A DNA stretch of 64,000 bases from Alphaproteobacteria bacterium (GTDB taxonomy: Bacteria; Pseudomonadota; Alphaproteobacteria; UBA8366; Aestuariispiraceae): NCBI GenBank assembly GCA_024743195.1, contig JANSXE010000007.1:62001-126000 (forward strand), given 5' to 3'. Below the pieces are notes generated by a model, which saw nothing but the letters and a program-made list of their open reading frames with translations, made no database searches and was not told where the DNA came from. The translations under genes were made by a program, and so were the position numbers. Shown one piece after another: positions 41,008 through 49,860 of the stretch. Every line of letters begins with the position of its first letter. Positions within the stretch are counted from its first letter, which is position 1.

Positions 41008-42170
41008 GGACTGAGGTCATGGCGGCGCGCGCCGCGCCGGCGCCTCGAACCGCAGGCCTCGCGTCGCACCGGATCGCGGAAATCCGCCTGTGGCGGACGC
41101 CGCTCACCAGCCTCGTGCCCTACGAGATGGCGGCCGGAAAACGATGCGCCACGGTCGAGACCGTCGTGCTCGCGCTCACGACCGACAGCGGGCTTGTCGG
41201 CTGGGGCGAAGTCTGTCCCATCCCGCACTACCTGCCGGCCTACGCCCGCGGCGTGGCGCCGGGCGTCGCGGAGCTGGCGCCGGTGCTTCTGGGAGCCGAC
41301 GCGACGGGCCCGGAGGCGCTGATCGAGGCCTGCATGCGCTTCCTGCCGGGACACGCCTATGTCCACTCCCCGCTCGACATCGCGCTCTGGGATCTGCTGG
41401 GGAAGATCGCGGACCTGCCCGTCCATGCGCTGTTGGGCGGCCTGCGCGCGCCGAGCCTGCCGATCTATCATTCGATCACCTGCATCGATCCGCATGAGAT
41501 GGCGCGCATCGCCCGCGACGCCCGGGCTCAGGGCGTGACGCAGTTTCAGGCGAAGCTGGGGGCCGACGACGACTGGCGCGCCGACGTCGCGCGCCTGACG
41601 CTGGTTCGCGAAGCGGTCGGCCCGGGGCCGCTTGTCTATGGCGACTGGAATTGCGGCGCGACCTCGTTGGACGCCGCGCGGGTCGGCCGCGCGGTCGCGC
41701 ATCTCGACGTGATGCTGGAGCAGCCGTGCCGGACGCTAGACGAGTGCGCCCGCGTGCGCGCGGCGACCGGCCTGCCGATGAAACTCGACGAAGGCGTCCA
41801 CGACATCCCAAGCCTGCTCGTCGCCCACGGCGCCGGGTGCCTGGATGCGGCGGCGATCAAGCTGTCGAAGTTCGGAGGTCTCTCGGCGGCCCGGCAGGCC
41901 CGCGACCTGTGCCAGCGCCTGGGCGTGCGCATGTGCGTCGAAGACACCTGGGGCTCCGACATCGCCACCGCGGCGGCGCTCGCGCTCGGCGCGTCGAGCG
42001 ATCCGCGCCTTCTGCTCAACGTCTGCGATTTGTCGGGCTATGTTACACCGCGCCTTGCGCCCGACGGCCCGACGCGCGCGGGCGGCCGCATCGCGCCGCC
42101 GACCGGCCCGGGCTTGGGCGTTGACCCCGATCCGGCCGCGCTCGGCGAGCCGGAGCTGATCTTGGGTTAG
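41004..42170 (+). CDS. Mandelate racemase/muconate lactonizing enzyme family protein
   Basis: A 388-residue enolase-superfamily enzyme. The capping domain is N-terminal; the barrel carries a Lys at the end of strand 2 (FQAKLG), metal ligands Asp (GDWN), Glu (EQPC) and Asp/Glu (KLDEG), and a second Lys (IKLSKFGG). This is the two-lysine MLE-type set used for 1,1-proton transfer. In this subgroup and neighbourhood, an epimerase for proline-betaine-type compounds (HpbD-like) or a cis-hydroxyproline-type dehydratase are the closest known possibilities; I cannot choose. Confidence 0.9.
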   Translation: MRTEVMAARAAPAPRTAGLASHRIAEIRLWRTPLTSLVPYEMAAGKRCATVETVVLALTTDSGLVGWGEVCPIPHYLPAYARGVAPGVAELAPVLLGADATGPEALIEACMRFLPGHAYVHSPLDIALWDLLGKIADLPVHALLGGLRAPSLPIYHSITCIDPHEMARIARDARAQGVTQFQAKLGADDDWRADVARLTLVREAVGPGPLVYGDWNCGATSLDAARVGRAVAHLDVMLEQPCRTLDECARVRAATGLPMKLDEGVHDIPSLLVAHGAGCLDAAAIKLSKFGGLSAARQARDLCQRLGVRMCVEDTWGSDIATAAALALGASSDPRLLLNVCDLSGYVTPRLAPDGPTRAGGRIAPPTGPGLGVDPDPAALGEPELILG

Positions 42171-42180
42171 GAGCCTTCCC

Positions 42181-43479
42181 ATGCACCCTATCGGAACCCA
42201 GCAGGACTGGATCGCGCGCGCCCGCGCCGTGCTGCCCGGCGGCGGCTTCGGCAATTTCGATCCGGGGATCGTGATCCGCGAAGGCCGCGGCGCCCATGTC
42301 TGGGACGAGGACGGACGCGAATACATCGACTATCTGATCGGCTCCGGCCCGATGCTGCTGGGCCACGGCCATCCGGAGGTGATGGAGGCGATCTTCGCGC
42401 AATTGCCCAAGGGCATGACGTTCTTTACCAGCAACGTCGCCGGGATCGAACTCGCCGAGGCGATCTGCGAGGCCGTCGCCTGCGCGGAGCGGGTGCGCTA
42501 CGTCTCCTCCGGCGGGGAGGCGGACATGTACGCGATGCGCCTCGCCCGCGCCTTCACCGGCCGGGACAAGATCCTGAAGTTCGAAGGCGGCTATCACGGG
42601 ATGAGCGCCGAGGCGCAGATGAGCCTCGCGCCGACCCGGCTCGCCAACTTCCCGGAGGCCGTCCCCGACAGCGCCGGCATCCCGGAGAGCGTGCGCGCCG
42701 AGATGCTGATCGCGCCCTTCAACGACGCGGACTTCGTCCGCTCGCTGTTGGCGGAGCGCGGCGACGAGGTGGCCGCGATCATCGTCGAGCCGCTGCAGCG
42801 CATCGTCCCGCCGGAACCGGGCTTCCTCGAGGCGTTGCGCGGCGAGGCGGACAAGCACGGGATCGTCCTGATCTTCGACGAGATCGTGACCGGCTTCCGC
42901 CTCGCCTATGGCGGCGCGCAGGAGGCCTATGGCGTCGTCCCGGACCTGTGCACGCTCGGCAAGATCATCGGCGGCGGCTTCCCGCTGGCGGCGGTCGCGG
43001 GGCGGGCCGACATCATGGCCCATTTCGACAAGGCCGCGGTCGGCGCCGACAGGTGGCTGATGCAGCTCGGCACCCTCTCCGGCAACCCCGTCGCCGCGGT
43101 CGCGGGCCTGAAGACCATGGAGGTGCTGCGCCGGCCCGGCCAATATGACCGGCTGGAGGCGATCGGCGAGCGTCTGATGGACGCCGCATCCCGTGCGATC
43201 GAGGCCCAGGGCGTCGCCTCTCGCATCGTCGGCGCGCCGAGCCTGTTCGAGGTCGTCTTCACCGACGGTCCCGTCCGCACCTATCGCGACGTCCTGGCCG
43301 CCGACGCCGCACGCCAGAGCGCCTTCAACGGCGCGCTGCGCGAGCAGGGCCTGCTGAAGTCGCCGGGCAAGACCTATCCCTGCCTCGCCTTGAGCGAGGA
43401 CGACCTCGCCCGCACTGAAGCGGCCTACGCCGCCGCGGCCCGGCATGTCGCCGCAGACGCGGCCGCCGCGTCGGCGTAA
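42181..43479 (+). CDS. Class III aminotransferase (glutamate-1-semialdehyde aminomutase-like)
   Basis: A 432-residue PLP enzyme of fold type I with SSGGEADMYAMRLARAFTGRDKI, the cofactor-holding Asp in IFDEIVTGFR and the Schiff-base Lys in TLGKIIGGGFP. GSA-like aminotransferases linked to catabolism transfer or move amino groups of small omega-amino or beta-amino compounds. It follows the enolase-superfamily gene by 10 bp and ends the operon. HemL itself is unlikely because nothing around it concerns tetrapyrroles. Confidence 0.92.
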   Translation: MHPIGTQQDWIARARAVLPGGGFGNFDPGIVIREGRGAHVWDEDGREYIDYLIGSGPMLLGHGHPEVMEAIFAQLPKGMTFFTSNVAGIELAEAICEAVACAERVRYVSSGGEADMYAMRLARAFTGRDKILKFEGGYHGMSAEAQMSLAPTRLANFPEAVPDSAGIPESVRAEMLIAPFNDADFVRSLLAERGDEVAAIIVEPLQRIVPPEPGFLEALRGEADKHGIVLIFDEIVTGFRLAYGGAQEAYGVVPDLCTLGKIIGGGFPLAAVAGRADIMAHFDKAAVGADRWLMQLGTLSGNPVAAVAGLKTMEVLRRPGQYDRLEAIGERLMDAASRAIEAQGVASRIVGAPSLFEVVFTDGPVRTYRDVLAADAARQSAFNGALREQGLLKSPGKTYPCLALSEDDLARTEAAYAAAARHVAADAAAASA

Positions 43480-43509
43480 GGTCAGGGTTCGACGGCGGCG
43501 CAGAAATAG

Positions 43510-43538
43510 TTCGACAATTCTAGTTTTATCGCTATATT
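43510..43538 (+). promoter_or_regulatory. Predicted sigma-70-type promoter of arsR-like gene with almost no leader
   Basis: TTCGAC (43510-43515) and TATATT (43533-43538) are spaced by 17 bp. The ATG lies at 43545, so transcription would begin at or next to the start codon. An imperfect inverted repeat (AATAGTTCGA and TCGCTATATT) overlaps both boxes and may be the regulator's own operator. Confidence 0.55.
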
Positions 43539-43544
43539 GCGGGC

Positions 43545-43862
43545 ATGAGCACTGTAACGCCCCCTGCCCGCGCGCTCGCCGCCCTTGGCCACGATGCGCG
43601 CCTTTCGATCTTCCGCCTGCTGGTCAAGGCCGGCGCGGAGGGCCTGCGCGTCGGCGACATCGGCGCGCATCTCGGCATCGCGCCCTCGACCCTGGCGCAT
43701 CACTTGTCGGCCCTGGTGGACGCCGGGTTGGTGGTCCAGGAGAAACAGGGCCGCGAGGTCTTCAACCGGGTGGATTACAACGCCATGCGGGGGTTGCTCG
43801 GCTTTCTGACGGCCGAATGCTGCGCCGGCGTCTCGCTGACCGCGCAGGAGGACGCCGCGTGA
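43545..43862 (+). CDS. ArsR/SmtB family metalloregulator
   Basis: A 105-residue winged-helix repressor with LAALGHDARLSIFRLLVKAGAEGLRVGDIGAHLGIAPSTLAHHLSALVDAGLV and a beta wing (KQGREVFNRVDY). The metal-box CxC in the recognition helix is absent, but two adjacent cysteines stand near the C-terminus (AECCAG). That arrangement recalls ArsR proteins that bind trivalent arsenicals with C-terminal cysteines. It precedes an ArsP-like permease by about 50 bp and probably represses it. Confidence 0.93.
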   Translation: MSTVTPPARALAALGHDARLSIFRLLVKAGAEGLRVGDIGAHLGIAPSTLAHHLSALVDAGLVVQEKQGREVFNRVDYNAMRGLLGFLTAECCAGVSLTAQEDAA

Positions 43863-43914
43863 CCGCGTCGGTTTCTTCCGGCGCTGAAATACCGACTTTT
43901 CTAGAGGAATGGAC

Positions 43915-44964
43915 ATGTCCGATCTCAGCCTGACCGCCCGCAGCCCGCTGGATCTCGCCGCCGCCCTCTGGCGCGAGCAGCGGGTGTGGCTGGCCTCGGC
44001 CCTGCTGCTGGCGGGCCTTGCGGTATTCGACCTGCCCCAAGCCCAAGCCAGCGCCGAGTTCGCCGGGCTCGCCTTGTGGGACACGGCCCCGTTCCTGATC
44101 CTGTCGATCGCGATCGCCGCCTGGGCGGGGGCGACGGGAGCGGACGGACTGATCGCGCGCGCCTTCGTGGGCGCGCCGCTTCTGATGGTGGCGCTGGGGG
44201 CGCTCGCCGGCGGGCTGTCCCCCTTCTGCTCCTGCGGGGTCATTCCCCTGATCGCGGCGCTCTTGGCGATGGGGGTGCCGTTGTCGGCCGTGATGGCCTT
44301 CTGGCTCGCCTCGCCGATTATGGACCCGTCGATGTTCGTGCTGACGACCGGGGTCCTGGATCTGGAGTTCGCGGTGGCGAAGACGCTGGCCGCGATCGGG
44401 CTCGGCCTGTTCGGCGGGCTCGTCGTCCATCTGCTGGCGCGCAACGGCGCGCTCGCCTCGCCGCTGCGCGAGGGCGTGGGCGACGGCGGCTGCGGCGGCT
44501 CCAAGGTGCGCGCGGCCAAGCCCGTGGTCTGGCGCTTCTGGGAGGAAGGCGAACGCCGCGCGCGCTTCCTGCGCGAGGGCCGGAAGACCACGCTCTTCCT
44601 GGCGAAGTGGCTGCTGCTCGCCTTCCTGCTGGAGAGCCTGATGCTGCGCTACATACCGGCCGAGACGGTGACGGCGGCGCTGGGCGGGACCGGGCTCGGC
44701 CCGATCGCGATGGCGACGCTCGTCGGCGTGCCGGCCTATCTCAACGGCTACGCGGCGCTGCCGCTGGTCGGCGGATTGATTGAGCAGGGGATGGCGCCCG
44801 GGGCCGGCCTCGCCTTCCTGGTCGCCGGCGGCGTCACCTCGATCCCGGCGGCGATGGCGGTCTGGGCGCTCGCCCGGCCGCCGGTCTTCGGCCTCTACAT
44901 CGCGCTGTCGCTCAGCGGCGCCTTCTCCGCGGGTCTGCTGTTCCATCTGTGGAGCCTGGCGTGA
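43915..44964 (+). CDS. Permease of the DUF318/UPF0718 (ArsP-like) family
   Basis: About 349 residues with eight or more membrane helices and the family hallmark FCSCGVIPL in an early helix. A central soluble loop (GGCGGSK) and a second half with GVPAYLNGYAALPLVGG follow. ArsP members export trivalent organoarsenicals; others have unknown substrates. GAGGA at 43904-43908 fits a start at ATG 43915 better than at ATG 43909. The gene is co-transcribed with the ArsR-like regulator and overlaps the next gene by GTGA. Confidence 0.88.
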   Translation: MSDLSLTARSPLDLAAALWREQRVWLASALLLAGLAVFDLPQAQASAEFAGLALWDTAPFLILSIAIAAWAGATGADGLIARAFVGAPLLMVALGALAGGLSPFCSCGVIPLIAALLAMGVPLSAVMAFWLASPIMDPSMFVLTTGVLDLEFAVAKTLAAIGLGLFGGLVVHLLARNGALASPLREGVGDGGCGGSKVRAAKPVVWRFWEEGERRARFLREGRKTTLFLAKWLLLAFLLESLMLRYIPAETVTAALGGTGLGPIAMATLVGVPAYLNGYAALPLVGGLIEQGMAPGAGLAFLVAGGVTSIPAAMAVWALARPPVFGLYIALSLSGAFSAGLLFHLWSLA

Positions 44965-45818
44965 GACGCCTGTCGGTCGAAACCGCGCCGCGCCCGCGCG
45001 GCGAACGGCTGCTCGCCCCGCTTGGCGTCACGACGCCCCATGACGCGATCGCCGGGCTGTCGGTTGACGGCGGCCGCATCCAGGAGATCGCAACGGATGC
45101 GGAGCTTGGCCTCGCCGCCTGCCTGATCGAGGCCGAGGGCGGCCCCCTCGCCCTGCATTACACGGTGGAGGCTCCGCCGCCGAGCGCCGGCTATCCCGAA
45201 GCCGCCTTCGCCGCGCGCGAGACGCCCTACACGACCGCGGCGACGGCGCTGGCCGACGCCAGCCGCCGAATCGCCGAAGACGCGGGCGGCGGCGGCGCCG
45301 GCCTCGCGGCGCTCGTGGCGGAGGCGGAAAGCCGCTTCGCCTACGCGCACCCGGAGCACGCCTTCAACGAGGGGGCGGAGGCGATTCCCCATCTGTCCTG
45401 CGGAACGACCCCCGGCTCCTGCGTCGACATCAACACCTATCTGATCGCGAGCCTGCGCGCCGCCGGCTACGAAGCCGCCTACGTCTTCGGGTACTTCTTC
45501 CCGGAAGAGAGGGCGGGCGTCACGGACGACATGCATTGCTGGGTGGTGACGCGCTGCGCGGGCGAGGTCCTGGCCTGGGACGTCGCGCATCATATGAAGG
45601 CCGGGTTGGGACGCGCCCGCCCCGCCCTCAATCCGCGGCCCGGCGAGCGGGTAGCCCTCGGCCACTCGATGGGGCACCGCTACCGGCTCTCGGCCGCGCC
45701 GCCGCTCTTGAAGCTGCTGGCGGAACCGCTGACCCTCGGGCCGGACGGCGCTGTCCGAGAGGTTCCACTGAGCGCCCGACTGCAGCCGTCCGCCGCCGCG
45801 CAGCGCCGGAGCGCATAG
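44961..45818 (+). CDS. Transglutaminase-like cysteine protease-fold protein
   Basis: About 285 residues. A beta-rich N-terminal half is followed by a transglutaminase core with the catalytic Cys in PGSCVDINTYL, His in DMHCWVV and Asp in LAWDVAHH, giving a full triad. I start it at GTG 44961, which overlaps the permease stop. It is probably a cytosolic peptidase or amidase, since no signal peptide is seen. Why it is coupled to an ArsR/ArsP-like pair is unclear. Confidence 0.88.
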   Translation: MRRLSVETAPRPRGERLLAPLGVTTPHDAIAGLSVDGGRIQEIATDAELGLAACLIEAEGGPLALHYTVEAPPPSAGYPEAAFAARETPYTTAATALADASRRIAEDAGGGGAGLAALVAEAESRFAYAHPEHAFNEGAEAIPHLSCGTTPGSCVDINTYLIASLRAAGYEAAYVFGYFFPEERAGVTDDMHCWVVTRCAGEVLAWDVAHHMKAGLGRARPALNPRPGERVALGHSMGHRYRLSAAPPLLKLLAEPLTLGPDGAVREVPLSARLQPSAAAQRRSA

Positions 45819-46048
45819 CCCGCCCCTCTCCCGCCCATCGACGCCCCCCTCGACGCGGAGGCCGCCGCTGTGCTCAACTACCAGGGTCGCCCGGCGGGCC
45901 GCGCAAACGGCGCCGGGCGGCTCCCGCCGGCGACCGAACCGGCGGCCGACTTTTCCCAGAATGGCCGTTCGCCGGGCGTTCGCACGCGCCCATTGTAACC
46001 GCGTCGCCCCCTCCCGCCCGCCCGGCGGGGATCACGTCAAGGCCCGGA

Positions 46049-47383
46049 ATGACCGACGACTGTTTCGCCCCCGATTTCAAACCGATCCCTTACTGGTGGG
46101 AGCGCACGCCCCCGCCCGCCGACCTGCCGCCCGCAGACCCGCAGGCGGGTCCCGACGACCGGCCCGAGCCACCCGCGGAGGCCGACGTCGTAGTGATCGG
46201 GGCCGGCTACACCGGCCTGAACGCCGCGCTGCAGACCGCCCGGGCGGGGCGCAGCACGGTGGTGCTGGATGCGGAGGCGGCGGGCTTCGGCTGCAGCACC
46301 CGCAACGGCGGCCAGATCAGCACCAGCATCAAGCCGGGTTATGCGGACCTGGCCCGTCGGCACGGGGCCGAGGCGGCGCGCGCGATCCTGAGCGAGGGGC
46401 GCAACGCGCTCGCCTGGATCGAGGAGTTCATCGCGGCGGAAGGACTCGCCTGCGACTTCGCCCGGGTCGGCCGCTTCCACGCCGCGCACAACGCCTATCG
46501 CTTCCGGGAGCTGCAGGCGGCCGCCGCCGCGCCGCCGCCCCCCGGGCTCGACAAGCCGCCGATGGAGGTCGTTCCGCCCGAGCGGGTGCGCGACGAGCTG
46601 GGCACGGACGCCTATCACGGCGGGGTGGTCTTCCCGCAGCACGCGGCGCTGGACCCGGGCGCCTATCACGCCGGACTGCTCGGCGCGGCCGTCAACGCCG
46701 GCGCTCAGGTGCTCCCGCACACGCCCGCCCTGTCGATCGCGCGCGACGGCGCGGCCCACATCGTGACCACCCCACGCGGCGCGATCCGCGCGGGCGCCGT
46801 CGCGATCGCCACCAACGGCTACACCGGGCCCTTCGCGCCCTGGCACCGGCGGCGCGTGATCCCGATCGGCAGCTACGTGATCGCGACCGAGCCCTTGCCG
46901 CGCGACCTGATGGACCGTCTCTTCCCGACCCGCCGGATCGTCAGCGACACGCGCCGCGTGGTCTATTACTACCGCCCCTCGCCGGACGGGACGCGGGTCT
47001 TGTTCGGCGGGCGCGTCTCGGCCAGCGAGACCGATCCACGGGTCAGCGGCCCCAAGCTGCACCGGGAGTTGGCGCGGCTGTTCCCGGAGCTGCGAGAGGC
47101 CCGGATCAGCCATTCCTGGTGCGGCTTCGTCGCCTACACGTTCGATACGCTGGCGCACACCGGCGGGCGGGACGGCCTCTACTACGCCATGGGCTATTGC
47201 GGCTCCGGCGTGTCGATGGCGAGCTATCTGGGCATGAAACTCGGCCTCAAGCTTCTGGACCATCCGGAAGGCCGCACCGGCTTCGACGGGATTCCCTTCC
47301 CGACGCGCCCCCTCTATTCCGGCGACCCGTGGTTCCTGGCGGCGTCGGTCCAGCTCTACCGGGCGTTGGACGCCTGGCGCTGA
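46049..47383 (+). CDS. FAD-dependent oxidoreductase, gamma-glutamylputrescine oxidase (PuuB)-like
   Basis: 444 residues. FAD-binding VVVIGAGYTGLNAALQTARAG (near residues 48-68) is followed by GFGCSTRNGGQIS, the signature of the PuuB/OrdL group, and the C-terminal MGYCGSGVSMASYLGMKLG. It oxidises an amine, probably a gamma-glutamylated or N-substituted amino compound. The start at 46049 is chosen because conserved sequence (YWWERTPPP) begins soon after and the upstream frame is low-complexity. The 230-bp gap before it holds no gene. Confidence 0.9.
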   Translation: MTDDCFAPDFKPIPYWWERTPPPADLPPADPQAGPDDRPEPPAEADVVVIGAGYTGLNAALQTARAGRSTVVLDAEAAGFGCSTRNGGQISTSIKPGYADLARRHGAEAARAILSEGRNALAWIEEFIAAEGLACDFARVGRFHAAHNAYRFRELQAAAAAPPPPGLDKPPMEVVPPERVRDELGTDAYHGGVVFPQHAALDPGAYHAGLLGAAVNAGAQVLPHTPALSIARDGAAHIVTTPRGAIRAGAVAIATNGYTGPFAPWHRRRVIPIGSYVIATEPLPRDLMDRLFPTRRIVSDTRRVVYYYRPSPDGTRVLFGGRVSASETDPRVSGPKLHRELARLFPELREARISHSWCGFVAYTFDTLAHTGGRDGLYYAMGYCGSGVSMASYLGMKLGLKLLDHPEGRTGFDGIPFPTRPLYSGDPWFLAASVQLYRALDAWR

Positions 47384-47590
47384 CGCGCCTACTGGTCTGC
47401 CAGATCGTCCATAGTGGTCCTTCACCGCCGACCAATTCGGCCCGCAAGCTTGCCGTCAGACGCGGGATCGAGCCCGCCGCTCCGGGCCGGCATCAGCCGG
47501 TCGGCGCCTGCGCGCCCCCGAGCACACGCCGGCCCACGCGCCGGACTCCACCGCGCTGAGCGATGCGCACGCAACTGGGAGACGAGCGAC

Positions 47591-48640
47591 ATGAAGAAGC
47601 ATAGCCCCCTTCTCGCCGCCGCCTTGGCCGCCGGCCTGACGGCCGCCGGGCCGGCGCAGGCCGAGGACAGCCTGACCATCGCCTCCTGGGGCGGCAGCTA
47701 TCAGGAGGCCCAGAGCAAGGCCTTGTTCCAGCCCGCCTCCGCCGCAATGGGCGTGACGGTGAAGGAGCTGACCTATGGCGGCATGTCGGACGTGCGCCTG
47801 CAGGTGCAGACCGGCGCCGTCTCCTTCGACATCGTCGCCAGCGGCTCCGGCAGCGCCGCGCGCGCCGGCGCTGAGGGGCTGCTCGAGCCGCTCGACTACT
47901 CGATGATCGACGTGTCCGACTTCTATGACGGGCTGGCGCAGGAATTCTGCGTCGGCGGCGACGTGTTCTCGACGGTCTACGCGTGGAACACCGACACCTA
48001 CGGCGACGAGGGACCGCAGAGCTGGGCGGACTTCTGGGACGTGGAGAAGTTTCCCGGCAAGCGCGCCTATCGCGCCAAGGTCGCGGGCGCGCTGGAGCCC
48101 GCCCTGATGGCCGACGGCGTGCCGCCGGAGCAGGTCTATGAGGTGCTCGCCTCCGAGGGCGGCATCGAGCGCGCGATCGACAAGATCCGCGAGTTGAAGC
48201 CGCATATCGCGGTCTGGTGGAGCTCCGGCGCGCAGCACGCCCAGTTGATGAAGGACGGCGAGGTCGACATGACCACCGGCTGGAACGGTCGGTTCGACAA
48301 CGCGGCCAAGGACGGGGCGCAGGTGGCCTACAGCTACAATCAGGCGCTGTTCGACATGGATTGCTTCGCGATCCCCAAGGGCGCGCCCAACAAGGATCTG
48401 GCGATGCGCTTCCTGGCGGAGATCAGCAAGCCCGAGTACCAGGCGAACCTGCCCAACTACATCACCTACGGCCCGACCAACCGGGCGGCCTACGATCTCG
48501 GCAAGATCAGCGACGAGGTCGCCCGCATGCTGCCGTCCCACCCGGACAATGTGGCGTTGCAGCTTCCGATCGACACCGAGTGGTACATTCAATTCGAGGC
48601 CGAAGCCTCGGCCGCCTATCAGGACATGCTGACCGAATAG
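47591..48640 (+). CDS. ABC transporter substrate-binding protein (spermidine/putrescine-type family)
   Basis: 349 residues with a Sec signal peptide ending AQA (residue 24). The mature protein begins EDSLTIASWGGSYQEAQSKALFQP, as in PotD-like/family 1 proteins. GGGAG lies about 10 bases before the ATG. It is the first gene of a four-gene importer and is followed by a strong terminator hairpin. With amine oxidases on both sides, a cationic or quaternary amine is a reasonable but unproven ligand. Confidence 0.93.
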   Translation: MKKHSPLLAAALAAGLTAAGPAQAEDSLTIASWGGSYQEAQSKALFQPASAAMGVTVKELTYGGMSDVRLQVQTGAVSFDIVASGSGSAARAGAEGLLEPLDYSMIDVSDFYDGLAQEFCVGGDVFSTVYAWNTDTYGDEGPQSWADFWDVEKFPGKRAYRAKVAGALEPALMADGVPPEQVYEVLASEGGIERAIDKIRELKPHIAVWWSSGAQHAQLMKDGEVDMTTGWNGRFDNAAKDGAQVAYSYNQALFDMDCFAIPKGAPNKDLAMRFLAEISKPEYQANLPNYITYGPTNRAAYDLGKISDEVARMLPSHPDNVALQLPIDTEWYIQFEAEASAAYQDMLTE

Positions 48641-48656
48641 GCGCCTCTCAAGGACC

Positions 48657-48701
48657 CGATCGGACGGGCGCGCGCCCCCTCGTCCGTCCGATCGCCTTTT
48701 T
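48657..48701 (+). terminator. Terminator-like hairpin between binding protein and ATPase genes
   Basis: CGATCGGACGG (48657-48667) pairs perfectly with CCGTCCGATCG (48684-48694), followed by CCTTTTT. It lies inside the transporter operon, 17 bp after the binding-protein stop, so it likely makes the binding protein more abundant than the membrane parts. Confidence 0.75.
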
Positions 48702-48744
48702 CCGGCCCGGGCGTCGAGCGGGCCGCATCGGGAATGTATCGGGC

Positions 48745-49860
48745 ATGACGGAGCGGAACCGAAGCAAGTCGCTGCCGATCAGCGTCGGCGGCGTCACCAA
48801 GACCTACGGGCGGGTGACCGCCCTCGACTCGGTCGATCTGGAGATCGAGAGCGGCGAGTTCATGACCCTGCTGGGCCCCTCAGGCTCGGGCAAGACGACG
48901 CTCCTTATGGTGCTGGCCGGCTTCACCCGGCCGGATTGCGGCAGCGTGCGCTTCGGCGACGCGGAGGTGGTCCGCCTGCCGCCGCACAAGCGCGATCTGG
49001 GCATGGTGTTCCAAAGCTATGCGCTGTTCCCCCACATGACGGTCGCGGAGAACGTCGCCTTCCCGCTGCGTCTGCGCAAGGTGGGCAAGGCGGACCGCCT
49101 GGCCCGGGCGGAGCGCGCCTTGCAGACCGTTCAGCTCGGCGGCTACGGCGACCGGCGCATCGACCAGCTTTCCGGCGGTCAGCGCCAGCGCGTGGCGCTC
49201 GCCCGCGCCATCGTCTTCGAGCCGCGCATCCTGCTGATGGACGAGCCCCTCTCCGCCCTCGACAAGAAGCTTCGGGAGCTGATGCAGATCGAGCTGCGCC
49301 GGCTGCACGAGCGGTTCGGGATGACCACCGTCTACGTCACGCACGACCAGCGCGAGGCGCTCACCATGTCCGACCGGATCGCGGTGATCGACGACGGGGC
49401 GATCCAGCAGCTGGGGACCCCGCGCGCGATCTACGACCACCCGGCCAACCGGTTCGTGGCCGACTTCATCGGCGAGAGCACGATCCTGCCGGTGACGCGC
49501 GACGGCGCCGACGTGCTGTTCGCCGGAACGCCGCTGCGCCTCGCCGGGCCGCCGCCGCCGGGGCCGGTCAGCCTGATGATCCGGCCGGAGCGGCTGCAGC
49601 TCCTGTCCGGCGCCGACGCGGCGGACGCCTCCTTCAACCGCTTCGAGGCGACCGCCGAGAGCATCGTCTTCCAGGGCGAGAGCTACCTGATGCAGGCGCG
49701 TCTCGCGGACGGCCAGCTGGTCGCGCTGCGGGGCGGCGTGCGCCACGACTACGACGCCGTCACGCCGGCCCCGGGCGATCGGGTCGCGCTCGGCGTGCAT
49801 GTGGAGGATACGATCCTGCTGCCGGGCGCGGACGGCGCACGGGAGGCCGACGATGGCTGA
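48745..49860 (+). CDS. ABC transporter ATP-binding protein (PotA-like)
   Basis: 371 residues with Walker A GPSGSGKTT, MVFQSYALFPHM, signature LSGGQRQRVALARA, Walker B ILLMDEP, the H-loop VTHDQ and a C-terminal TOBE domain (from about residue 275; LMIRPERLQLL). It starts at ATG 48745; the sequence upstream in frame belongs to the terminator region. It overlaps the first permease gene by 8 bp. Confidence 0.95.
   Translation: MTERNRSKSLPISVGGVTKTYGRVTALDSVDLEIESGEFMTLLGPSGSGKTTLLMVLAGFTRPDCGSVRFGDAEVVRLPPHKRDLGMVFQSYALFPHMTVAENVAFPLRLRKVGKADRLARAERALQTVQLGGYGDRRIDQLSGGQRQRVALARAIVFEPRILLMDEPLSALDKKLRELMQIELRRLHERFGMTTVYVTHDQREALTMSDRIAVIDDGAIQQLGTPRAIYDHPANRFVADFIGESTILPVTRDGADVLFAGTPLRLAGPPPPGPVSLMIRPERLQLLSGADAADASFNRFEATAESIVFQGESYLMQARLADGQLVALRGGVRHDYDAVTPAPGDRVALGVHVEDTILLPGADGAREADDG

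Noticed and set aside
45905-45954. Possible terminator after the transglutaminase-like gene
   Set aside because: The 7-bp stem followed by CCGACTTTT is too weak to separate from chance hairpins in GC-rich DNA.
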